From a bacterium (GTDB lineage: Archaea > Thermoplasmatota > Thermoplasmata > Lutacidiplasmatales > UBA184): DNA of 7,943 nt. Below, in pieces: positions 1 to 6,011 of the stretch. Below the pieces are notes generated by a model. The model had not been told where the DNA came from, did no database searches, and worked only from the letters and a program-made list of their open reading frames with translations. Location: contig JAKBKR010000085.1 of the NCBI GenBank assembly GCA_021832495.1, forward strand, positions 1 to 7,943, in the 5' to 3' direction. A program made the position numbers and the translations under genes. Position 1 is the first letter of the stretch; every line of letters starts with the position of its first letter.

Positions 1-132
1 GCCAAAGTCGCTGACCTGCGGGGCGACCAGAACTTCCTGGTGATGCCGGGGGTCGAACGGTTACGACGCTCCCGTCCTGAGGATCATAATGTGGTCGCCG
101 CTCCGACCATGCGTCCCGGTGGGTTCTTCTAA
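1..132 (+). CDS. 3' end of an unidentified gene (partial, 43 codons)
   Basis: Reading from base 1, frame 1 stays open for 43 codons and stops at TAA 130-132. The codons before about position 85 look like real coding DNA: GAC, CTG, CGG, GGC, CAG, AAC, TTC and GTG are typical of the other genes here. The peptide starts AKVADLRGDQNFLVMPG and ends APTMRPGGFF. I do not recognise the family. The gene starts outside the window, so length and domains cannot be judged. Its last 44 bases overlap the next gene if that gene starts at 89. If the next gene starts at 143 instead, the two are separated by 10 bases. Either way the two are probably co-transcribed. Confidence 0.5.
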   Translation, partial: AKVADLRGDQNFLVMPGVERLRRSRPEDHNVVAAPTMRPGGFF

Positions 133-946
133 TTTCTCAGCGATGGGGAAACAGGGGGACAGGAATCCGTTCGATTACACCCGGAAACCCCGGGGGAGTA
201 GGAACGGCATCCTGGTTATCGAGCTCATGGTACTGACCGTATCCGTTTTCCTGATCGGCGTGGTGACGGGTGCTGTCCTCGCGCTCATGGAGTATGAAGG
301 GACCTTCCCCCAGGTCAACTCTTCCACATGGATCGCCATCGGTACCCTTGGCGTGGCGATCGCTACGGCCGCAACGGCAACGCATGAAGCGCTCAAGGAG
401 CACCGGAGCCGGACCCCGAACCTCCAGTTGGTCCTGATGGAGTCCACGCACCCCCGGGCCAAGCCGACGGACTTTGGTGGTGTGGTCACGGTAAAGAACC
501 TGGGTCCGGGTACTGCGCGGAATGTCATCGTCACGACCTTTGCTTATCCGGTGGGTACGGTCCTCACGGAATCGCGCGACGAAGCTGTCGGGGCGACGAC
601 GTGGTCGGGAGTGGAAGAGCGCGGCGCCTTGGATGCCGGAGAGGCTTGGGTCATCCAGGCCGAGGAGTTCACCGGCTCTGACGTCAAGGTCCTGCCGAAA
701 TTGCCCCCCGGCGATTACTACTATGAATTCCTTCTCGAAGCGGAGACCGTGTTTGGGTCCAAGACCCGACCCGTACGGGAGACCCTAAGCCGTGTACGTT
801 CCGAACAGGACATCGGGGCAGGCCCCATCAAGGTCTTCCGCTGGAAGATCGTCCCCGAGGCCGAAGCCATGGCTACCCGAAGGAAGGCCGAAGCCGTCTG
901 GCGACAACGCGCCGAGCGATCGGATTCCGGGCCCTTGCGCCATTGA
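89..946 (+). CDS. Two-helix membrane protein with a soluble beta-rich C-terminal domain, function unknown
   Basis: This is a 285-residue protein that I cannot assign to a named family. A basic N-terminus (residues 31-38 contain K, R and R) is followed by a hydrophobic segment at about 41-68 and a second at about 80-98. The linker between them is short and polar. The stretch after the second helix (KEHRSR, 103-108) is positively charged, so by the positive-inside rule both ends probably face the cytoplasm. Residues 110-255 look like a beta-sandwich domain: VKNLGPGTARNV at 135-146 resembles the strand-turn-strand of CARDB/DUF11-like immunoglobulin-type folds. The C-terminus (260-285) is a charged helix rich in A, R and E. 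ATG 89 is preceded by GAGG at 79-82 with a 6-nt spacing. GTG 119 and ATG 143 are alternative starts without a clear ribosome site. ATG 143 would avoid the overlap with the upstream gene. That the gene is real is fairly certain; its start is not. Confidence 0.75.
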   Translation: MWSPLRPCVPVGSSNFSAMGKQGDRNPFDYTRKPRGSRNGILVIELMVLTVSVFLIGVVTGAVLALMEYEGTFPQVNSSTWIAIGTLGVAIATAATATHEALKEHRSRTPNLQLVLMESTHPRAKPTDFGGVVTVKNLGPGTARNVIVTTFAYPVGTVLTESRDEAVGATTWSGVEERGALDAGEAWVIQAEEFTGSDVKVLPKLPPGDYYYEFLLEAETVFGSKTRPVRETLSRVRSEQDIGAGPIKVFRWKIVPEAEAMATRRKAEAVWRQRAERSDSGPLRH

Positions 947-1017
947 AAGACGGCTACCTCCCCATCGCTCCTTCCGCTTGCAGCCACAAACAGCCTAAAT
1001 GGGGATTGCAGTAACCC

Positions 1018-1022
1018 AAGGA
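1018..1022 (+). promoter_or_regulatory. Ribosome binding site (AAGGA) choosing the start of the YyaL-like gene
   Basis: AAGGA lies 8 nt upstream of ATG 1031 but only 2 nt upstream of ATG 1025. The second spacing is too short for normal initiation. The two in-frame ATGs differ by two codons, and this site favours the downstream one. Confidence 0.45.
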
Positions 1023-1030
1023 CGATGGTC

Positions 1031-3100
1031 ATGGCTGAAGCGAAGCGAGAGATCCATTGGCGCCCATGGAGTGAGGAGGCTTTCGCTCTCTCCCGGAAAC
1101 TAGGACGGCCTGTTCTCCTCGATATCGGGGCAACCTGGTGTCACTGGTGTCATGTCATGGAGGAGACCACCTACTCCGACGATGAGGTCATCCGCTTGGT
1201 GGAAGAGTTCTACGTGCCGATTAAGGTCGACCGCGACCGGAACCCAGAGATCGACCGTCGGTATCAGTCGCTTGTCGGCTCTGTCACGGGAGAGGGAGGA
1301 TGGCCTCTCACGGCGATCCTGACTCCGGAAGGGGACCTCATCACGGGCGGTACCTACTTCCCGGCCAAAGATGGGGGAGGGCGCCCTGGTCTGCGTCGGG
1401 TACTCCGGGACACAGCGAATCAATGGCGCACGCGGTCCAAAACCGGAGGCCTCGACACGTATCGCCTAGGCACGGGTGAACCGAAAGTGCCCTTATCGTC
1501 GGATGGGGAGGCACAACGGAAGTTCCTCGGCAGTGTATCGGATTCTATCGAGACCAATTTTGACGAGCTCCATGGCGGATTCGGCCTGGCTCCGAAGTTC
1601 CCTCACCCGTTTTCGGTCTCGCTTGCGTTCGCTCTGGATCACAGTCAACACAACGAGCGCTTAGGTCGTATCGCCCGGGAAACCTTGAAGCACATGGCCG
1701 ACGGGGGCATCCACGACCAGCTCGGTGGGGGGTTCCACCGGTACTCCGTGGACGCAGCGTGGCACATCCCTCACTTTGAGAAGCTTGCCATCGACCAGGC
1801 CTTTCTTCTTAGGAATTTCCTCGAGTTCCACGCCGTCTCGCACGATGAGGAAGCTCTATTGGTGGTCCGCGGCATCGTCGGATTTTGCCGGGAAGTGCTC
1901 TCGGATTCTCATCCAGGATTGGCCTCGAGCCAGGACGCAGATCGCTTTGCGGGAGACGATGGCAGTTACTTCACGTGGACCCGACGGGAGCTTGCTGAGC
2001 ATCTCACGCGAGAAGAGCTTCGCGTGGTCCAGCACCGTTTCGGCATCGACACCGACGGGACCATGCCTCATGACCCCGACCAGAACGTGCTCTATCGGCT
2101 CTTTTCTAACAAAGAGATCGCTGTGGCGATGGGGTTGTCAGAAGAAGAAGTGGGAAAGCTCCTCGGTTCGGCCCTGCAGAAGATGCGGGGCCTACGCGCG
2201 TCCCGTAAGGCACCTACCGTTGATGCTACCCGATATGCCAGTGTGAATGGCTATCTAGCCGGGGCCCTAGCGCTCGCAGGAAGAGTGCTCGGAGACGCTG
2301 AGCTCGTGCAGGCTGCGGAAGCAGCTGTGGGCCTGTTCATCTCTCCAAAGATGGCTCAACGTGGGGTTCCCCATGAGGTCAGCCGGGATGGCGACCTGCG
2401 CGGATGGGGAATTCTGGAGGATCAGGCATCGATAGCCTGGGGTCTTCTCGACCTGGCAGAAGTGACGGGAAAAAAGTCACTTCTGGACAGTGCCCACAGC
2501 CTGCTTGAATTCATCTCCACCAAGTTCACCGATTCATCGGGCTTGCTCTCGGATATTGCGCCCGACGTGTTCGACGGACATATCCCCTCAGGCGCAGGGC
2601 AACAACGCTTTCCACTGGAGGACGCGCCCCTTCTCTCTCCCAATGCAGCCGTGGCTCTGGCGTGGGAAAGGTACGCGGACCTGTCGGGAGAGGCAAGGGC
2701 TACCGATCGGACGCGGGAGCTCATCACAGCGGCGATTCCTCATCTGGAGGGGACCGGTTTCTTTGCCTCAAGCATGGCGCTCGCCGCCCATTTGCACACA
2801 ATCGAGCCCGTCAAGGTCGTGATCGTCGGGGATCGTGCAAGATCCCAAGAGCTATTCCGCTCCGCTCTCACAACGTTTCATCCTCGTAAAGTGGTTTTGG
2901 ATGGTCGAGCGTTCGATGGGTTGACGTTGCCGCCGGGGTCCGAAGCCTCTCTCTCCCAGGACAGTGCTGACGCTCTGGCCATCATTTGTATCGGGAACCG
3001 TTGTCTCAGTCCGGAAAGAGATCCCGTAAGGTTGTCCGAAAGCATACGGACGGCCGGTCGCGGCGCGAAAGATGGGAAGGGACCTTCGCTCCCCGGGTAA
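1031..3100 (+). CDS. YyaL/SPATA20-type thioredoxin-domain protein (DUF255 plus alpha/alpha-toroid domain)
   Basis: This is a full-length member of the YyaL/SPATA20 family (689 residues). The N-terminal DUF255 thioredoxin-like domain (about 5-160) shows the family hallmarks: HWRPW near the start, the CHWC redox motif at 37-40 followed by HVM, KVDRDRNPEID from 65, GGWPLT at 89-94 and GGTYFP at 106-111. The long remainder matches the six-hairpin, glycosidase-like toroid of this family: LAPKFPHP near 187, GGIHDQLGGGFHRY at 225-238, HIPHFEK at 245-251 and SSQDAD at 299-304. VVIVGD (596-601) begins a C-terminal segment. No signal peptide is visible, so it is probably cytoplasmic. Both CxxC cysteines are present, so a thiol redox role is possible, but no substrate is established for the family. 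ATG 1031 is preferred over ATG 1025 because AAGGA at 1018-1022 lies 8 nt upstream. The stop is 43 nt before purE. Confidence 0.93.
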   Translation: MAEAKREIHWRPWSEEAFALSRKLGRPVLLDIGATWCHWCHVMEETTYSDDEVIRLVEEFYVPIKVDRDRNPEIDRRYQSLVGSVTGEGGWPLTAILTPEGDLITGGTYFPAKDGGGRPGLRRVLRDTANQWRTRSKTGGLDTYRLGTGEPKVPLSSDGEAQRKFLGSVSDSIETNFDELHGGFGLAPKFPHPFSVSLAFALDHSQHNERLGRIARETLKHMADGGIHDQLGGGFHRYSVDAAWHIPHFEKLAIDQAFLLRNFLEFHAVSHDEEALLVVRGIVGFCREVLSDSHPGLASSQDADRFAGDDGSYFTWTRRELAEHLTREELRVVQHRFGIDTDGTMPHDPDQNVLYRLFSNKEIAVAMGLSEEEVGKLLGSALQKMRGLRASRKAPTVDATRYASVNGYLAGALALAGRVLGDAELVQAAEAAVGLFISPKMAQRGVPHEVSRDGDLRGWGILEDQASIAWGLLDLAEVTGKKSLLDSAHSLLEFISTKFTDSSGLLSDIAPDVFDGHIPSGAGQQRFPLEDAPLLSPNAAVALAWERYADLSGEARATDRTRELITAAIPHLEGTGFFASSMALAAHLHTIEPVKVVIVGDRARSQELFRSALTTFHPRKVVLDGRAFDGLTLPPGSEASLSQDSADALAIICIGNRCLSPERDPVRLSESIRTAGRGAKDGKGPSLPG

Positions 3101-3113
3101 CGATACTAACAAG

Positions 3114-3120
3114 CTAATAC
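3114..3120 (+). promoter_or_regulatory. Possible TATA-like box for a leaderless purE transcript
   Basis: The AT-rich string CTAATAC sits in the short gap between the YyaL-like gene and purE. It is centred about 27 nt upstream of the purE ATG, the spacing at which an archaeal TATA box would start transcription at the start codon itself. No Shine-Dalgarno sequence lies before ATG 3144, which fits leaderless translation. The match to a TATA consensus is weak, and purE may equally be translated from the upstream transcript. Confidence 0.3.
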
Positions 3121-3143
3121 CCCCCCTCGCTTCCGTCGACTCG

Positions 3144-3617
3144 ATGCCGCGGGTCAGCGTGGTAATGGGAAGCAAGAACGATTATGATTGCATGTCGAGC
3201 GCTGTTTCGCTCCTGAAAGACTTTGGAGTGGAGACGGAGGCTCTGGTGGTGTCTGCGCACCGAACTCCGGAACGACTCTTCGAATTTTCAAGGAACGCTG
3301 CCAAACGTGGCATTGAGGTCATTATCGCCGGTGCCGGTGGGGCCGCCCACCTTCCGGGTATGGTCGCCTCCATGACAACCCTCCCAGTCATCGGCGTCCC
3401 TGTTCCGAGCAAACACCTTTCGGGCATCGATTCTCTGTTGTCCATCGTGCAGATGCCGCTCGGGGTACCGGTGGCGACTGTTGCCATCGGTAATGCTGCC
3501 AATGCCGCTCTCTTGGCCGTGCGAATACTTGGTCTTAGTGACCCTATACTGGCGGGAAAGATGGAAAAGTATATGGCGGACCAGACGGCAAATACGTTGA
3601 AAGCCAGTTTAGATTAG
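3144..3617 (+). CDS. purE: N5-carboxyaminoimidazole ribonucleotide mutase (PurE, class I)
   Basis: PurE moves the carboxyl group of N5-carboxy-AIR, the product of PurK, to carbon 4, giving 4-carboxy-AIR in purine synthesis. The 157 residues match the usual class I length. Visible motifs are VVMGSKND at 6-13 (phosphate-binding start of the fold), SAHRTP at 37-42 with the catalytic-type histidine at 39, IIAGAGGAAHLPGMVAS at 60-76, and SKHLSGIDSLLSIVQMP at 89-105, followed by GVPVATVAIGN. The last two stretches are characteristic of class I enzymes that work with PurK, and purK is the next gene. An in-frame ATG at 3072 would add 24 unrelated residues and overlap the upstream gene. ATG 3144 begins exactly at the conserved MPRVSVVMGS start and is preferred. 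It is a soluble, cytoplasmic enzyme, expected to be an octamer from the family. Confidence 0.96.
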   Translation: MPRVSVVMGSKNDYDCMSSAVSLLKDFGVETEALVVSAHRTPERLFEFSRNAAKRGIEVIIAGAGGAAHLPGMVASMTTLPVIGVPVPSKHLSGIDSLLSIVQMPLGVPVATVAIGNAANAALLAVRILGLSDPILAGKMEKYMADQTANTLKASLD

Positions 3618-3620
3618 TAA

Positions 3621-3684
3621 GGTGAGCACCCTGTCAAATCTCCGGGTCGGAAAGGGTACGCAACCCGTACTTTGCATACTCACC
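3621..3684 (+). other. Inverted-repeat element between purE and purK, possible three-way-junction RNA
   Basis: Starting 4 nt after the purE stop, GGTGAG (3621-3626) can pair perfectly with CTCACC (3679-3684). Inside this outer stem, GTACG (3656-3660) pairs with CGTAC (3666-3670) around a 5-nt loop, and two flanking G-U pairs can extend it. ACCC (3628-3631) can pair with GGGT (3644-3647) around a 12-nt loop. Together these would give a compact three-way junction of 64 nt. It would lie in the purE 3' UTR or in a purE-purK readthrough transcript, upstream of the purK promoter. It is not a tRNA: there is no T-arm or anticodon arm. It does not match the bacterial purine riboswitch core that I remember. 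It could be a processing site, a terminator or simply chance. Confidence 0.3.
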
Positions 3685-3725
3685 GAAAAGGTCCGCCAAA
3701 TTCATGCCCCTAGTACAGCTTACCC

Positions 3726-3730
3726 TATAA
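3726..3730 (+). promoter_or_regulatory. TATA-box-like promoter of purK
   Basis: TATAA within CCCTATAATG lies 42 nt upstream of the last base before the purK ATG. An archaeal start site about 25 nt downstream would fall near 3753, leaving a 5' leader of about 20 nt that contains the purK ribosome binding site. This suggests that purK can be transcribed separately from purE. No clear BRE is visible just upstream. Confidence 0.45.
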
Positions 3731-3759
3731 TGCAAGATCCGTGAAGGGACCCATGCATT

Positions 3760-3764
3760 GGGAG
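3760..3764 (+). promoter_or_regulatory. Ribosome binding site of purK (GGGAG)
   Basis: GGGAG lies 8 nt upstream of ATG 3773. It overlaps the in-frame TTG at 3758, which argues against that TTG being the start and for ATG 3773, where the conserved PurK sequence begins. Confidence 0.55.
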
Positions 3765-3772
3765 AGTCCAAA

Positions 3773-4861
3773 ATGAAAGTAGGGATCATTGGTGCTGGAC
3801 AGCTCGGGTGGATGATGATCACCGAAGGGAGGAAGCTGCAGCACCAATACCTTGTTCTTAGTGAGAATCCAGGACCGGCATCCGAGATAGCGGACGGAAA
3901 TTTCTCTTTAAGGGATTATCGGAGGTTTGTCGATAAGTGTGATGTGGTGACCCCAGAATTCGAACACACGAACCCCTCGATATTCGAGTACGCCCAAGAG
4001 CAGGGAAAACTCCTTCCTTCCATGGACGCTCTTTCACTGAAAGTCGACCGCTCTCTAGAGAAGAGTTTCTTGGCGGAACACGGGTTCCCGGTTGCCAAGT
4101 TCAGTATCGCCCGAGAAGGTGCGGAGGCAATCAAAATGGCAAGGGCGTTCGGTCGTTCAGTGATCAAAGCTTCGCGGGGGGGATACGACGGAAAGGGGCA
4201 GTACTACATCGGCGAGAACGGGAGGTTGCCCACGGAAGCACTTACCGCGCCGGGCTACGTGGTGGAAGAATTCATTGAGTTCGAGACAGAGGCCTCGATC
4301 ATCGCGTCCCGGGATCGAGACGGAGCGAAGCTCTTTCACCCACCCTCACTGAACAAGAACCTGAATGGTATCCTGTTCTCAAATGAGGCTCCCTGTGAAG
4401 ATTACGGCATGAAGCGGATAACCTCTCGGTTGATGGACTCGTTGGGTTACGTAGGGGTGATGGCCGTCGAATTCTTTATCGTCAACGGGAAAGCCATCGT
4501 GAATGAATTTGCGCCTCGAGTGCATAACTCGGGCCATCACACTTTGCACGGTTCCTCCATATCCCAGTTTGAACAACACATCCGCGTTATCACAGACCTT
4601 CCCGTGACCTCACCCGAGCTCTTCCGACCTAGTGGCATTGTCAATGCCGTCGGTTTGAATATCGATCGACACCTTCAGGAGGCCGTACTCTCGATCCCAG
4701 AGACGCACTCGTACTCCTACGGGAAGCAAGAGACGCGCCCCGGCCGCAAGATGGGGCACGTTAACCTTACCGCTGAGGGCCTGAAGACCTTGAGGAATAG
4801 GTCGGCTCAGGTCGCAAACGCCCTCTATGGCAACGACCCATCCGAAAATTTCGGTTCTTGA
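3773..4861 (+). CDS. purK: N5-carboxyaminoimidazole ribonucleotide synthase (PurK)
   Basis: PurK is an ATP-grasp enzyme that joins bicarbonate to AIR using ATP, giving N5-carboxy-AIR for PurE. The 362 residues are close to the usual length. The protein opens with KVGIIGAGQLG (2-12), the N-terminal nucleotide-fold loop. TPEFEH (60-65) is a family signature. LKVDRSLEKSFL (89-100) starts the ATP-grasp domain. The glycine-rich GYDGKGQ loop is at 137-143 and the VVEEFIEFE strand at 163-171. EFAPRVHNSGHHT (245-257) carries the metal- and substrate-binding residues of the family. GRKMGHVNL (324-332) marks the C-terminal domain. All motifs look intact. The start at ATG 3773 is set by GGGAG 8 nt upstream. 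It follows purE after 155 nt and seems to have its own promoter. Its last 37 bases overlap the opposing sua5 gene. Confidence 0.96.
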   Translation: MKVGIIGAGQLGWMMITEGRKLQHQYLVLSENPGPASEIADGNFSLRDYRRFVDKCDVVTPEFEHTNPSIFEYAQEQGKLLPSMDALSLKVDRSLEKSFLAEHGFPVAKFSIAREGAEAIKMARAFGRSVIKASRGGYDGKGQYYIGENGRLPTEALTAPGYVVEEFIEFETEASIIASRDRDGAKLFHPPSLNKNLNGILFSNEAPCEDYGMKRITSRLMDSLGYVGVMAVEFFIVNGKAIVNEFAPRVHNSGHHTLHGSSISQFEQHIRVITDLPVTSPELFRPSGIVNAVGLNIDRHLQEAVLSIPETHSYSYGKQETRPGRKMGHVNLTAEGLKTLRNRSAQVANALYGNDPSENFGS

Positions 4862-5985
4862 GCCAAACCTTGGTCCCCGCGCCCCGTCCTCCGTTTTCTG
4901 CCGCGGACATGGATTACGCGTCCCTCGGCAGCGCGCACTAGGCGGTCCATGACGGCGAGACCTAAACCGCGGATGGGTATCCCCTCGACCAGCATTTCTT
5001 GGACACCCGAAGCGTCGGCATCTCTCAGAACACGAAAAAGACGAGAAGCCACAGTACTGGGAGTGTATCGCGAACCGAATTTCCATACCCCCTCCCCTTT
5101 CAACGGGGACTCCCAGCTCACTAAGAGCGCCAAGGATATGCGCAGCCGGCGCATTGCACTCCGACGTTGACGCATCGCCTCCCAGACCAAAGAAGGGGGA
5201 CCAACGTAGAGCGTCACCCTTGCCTTGGGAGCATAGTGCCGATGGCGCAATCCGGGAGACCGGGGCGGGTTGGTGTCCGTCGCGGAATTCTCTCTGAAAA
5301 AGGTAGGTAACTCGATCGACGGGGCGACCTTCCGAATTCGTTCAACGGAAAGCCCCCCGGGGCGCAGTACCACGGGCGGGGAGGTTCGGACATCAATGAC
5401 CGTCGACTCAACCCCGATCGGCGAGTTTCCGGCAAGGAGAAGGACGTCCACCTTGCCAGATAGTTCTTGCAACAAGTAAGCTGGGGAGGTGAGGCTGGGC
5501 CGGCTTGAGAGGTTCGCGCTGGGAGCGGCGACGGGAACCCCCGCCCCCGCAATCAGCTGACGGGCAATGGGATGGTTTGGAACGCGCACCGCCACGCTGT
5601 CCATGCCCGCGGTCGTCACTTTAGGAACATTCGATCTCGCCGGCAACACCAAGGTCAATGGCCCCGGCCAAAAATTGGCGGCCAAGCGCTTGGCCAAGGC
5701 AGGCACCCGTTGGGCCACGAGGGGAAGATCGTCGACGGAGGACAGATGAACTATCAATGGATTGTCGGAAGGTCTACCCTTGACGCGAAAGATGTCACGT
5801 ACGGCCTTTTCGGAAAGGGCATTGGCCCCGAGCCCGTACACGGTCTCCGTGGGAAATACAACAAGGCCTCCCTTCCTTAGGACGGCGGATGCATATGCTA
5901 GCGCCCTTTGGTCATTCTTTCCTCCGGCAAGGTGAAATATGCGGGTCCGACGACGTCGGAGTCGTGCCTTCTTGGATTTGCGCAT
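4825..5985 (-). CDS. sua5: Threonylcarbamoyl-AMP synthase, two-domain Sua5 type
   Basis: Sua5 makes threonylcarbamoyl-AMP from threonine, bicarbonate and ATP, the first step of t6A formation at position 37 of ANN-decoding tRNAs. The protein has 386 residues. The YrdC domain covers about 22-220: FPTETVYGLGANAL at 44-57, KGRPSDNPLIVHL at 69-81, WPGPLTLVLPA at 106-116, VAVRVPNHP near 131, PSANLSSRPSLTS from 155 and STVIDV at 194-199. The linker has the conserved SPGLRHRHYAP motif (243-253), which marks the long Sua5 form rather than the short TsaC form. The C-terminal Sua5 domain runs from about 256 and ends with GLGLAVMDRLVRAAEG (340-355). The last 26 or so residues are a basic, low-complexity tail lying partly over the purK 3' end. 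The N-terminus is also strongly basic (KSKKARLRRRR). ATG 5985 is preceded by GAGG with 6-nt spacing and lies 26 nt after icd. Confidence 0.95.
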   Translation of the reverse strand: MRKSKKARLRRRRTRIFHLAGGKNDQRALAYASAVLRKGGLVVFPTETVYGLGANALSEKAVRDIFRVKGRPSDNPLIVHLSSVDDLPLVAQRVPALAKRLAANFWPGPLTLVLPARSNVPKVTTAGMDSVAVRVPNHPIARQLIAGAGVPVAAPSANLSSRPSLTSPAYLLQELSGKVDVLLLAGNSPIGVESTVIDVRTSPPVVLRPGGLSVERIRKVAPSIELPTFFRENSATDTNPPRSPGLRHRHYAPKARVTLYVGPPSLVWEAMRQRRSAMRRLRISLALLVSWESPLKGEGVWKFGSRYTPSTVASRLFRVLRDADASGVQEMLVEGIPIRGLGLAVMDRLVRAAEGRVIHVRGRKRRTGRGDQGLAQEPKFSDGSLP

Positions 5986-5991
5986 AAACAG

Positions 5992-5995
5992 CCTC
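5992..5995 (-). promoter_or_regulatory. Ribosome binding site of sua5 (GAGG)
   Basis: On the minus strand GAGG lies 6 nt upstream of the sua5 ATG, inside the 26-nt gap after the icd stop. It supports the basic N-terminus as a translated part of Sua5 and fits translation from an icd-sua5 transcript. Confidence 0.5.
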
Positions 5996-6011
5996 GGCCC
6001 TCAGTGGAGGG

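Noticed and set aside
1725..2246. Plus-strand ORF of 173 codons inside the YyaL-like gene
   Set aside because: It is a shifted frame of a gene with intact family motifs, and its product is Ser/Arg-rich without known motifs.
3072..3143. Upstream ATG extension of purE by 24 residues
   Set aside because: The added residues are not part of any PurE and overlap the end of the upstream gene. The conserved sequence begins exactly at ATG 3144.
3621..3684. tRNA or split-tRNA gene suggested by the GGTGAG/CTCACC end pairing
   Set aside because: There is no T-arm (GTTCRA) or anticodon arm with 7-nt loop on either strand, and the 64-nt length is too short for a canonical tRNA.
3622..3744. A 40-codon frame from GTG 3622 to TGA 3744 between purE and purK
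   Set aside because: An open frame of this length is expected by chance at this GC content. It has no ribosome site at proper spacing, overlaps the inverted repeats and the purK promoter, and the peptide is unrecognised.
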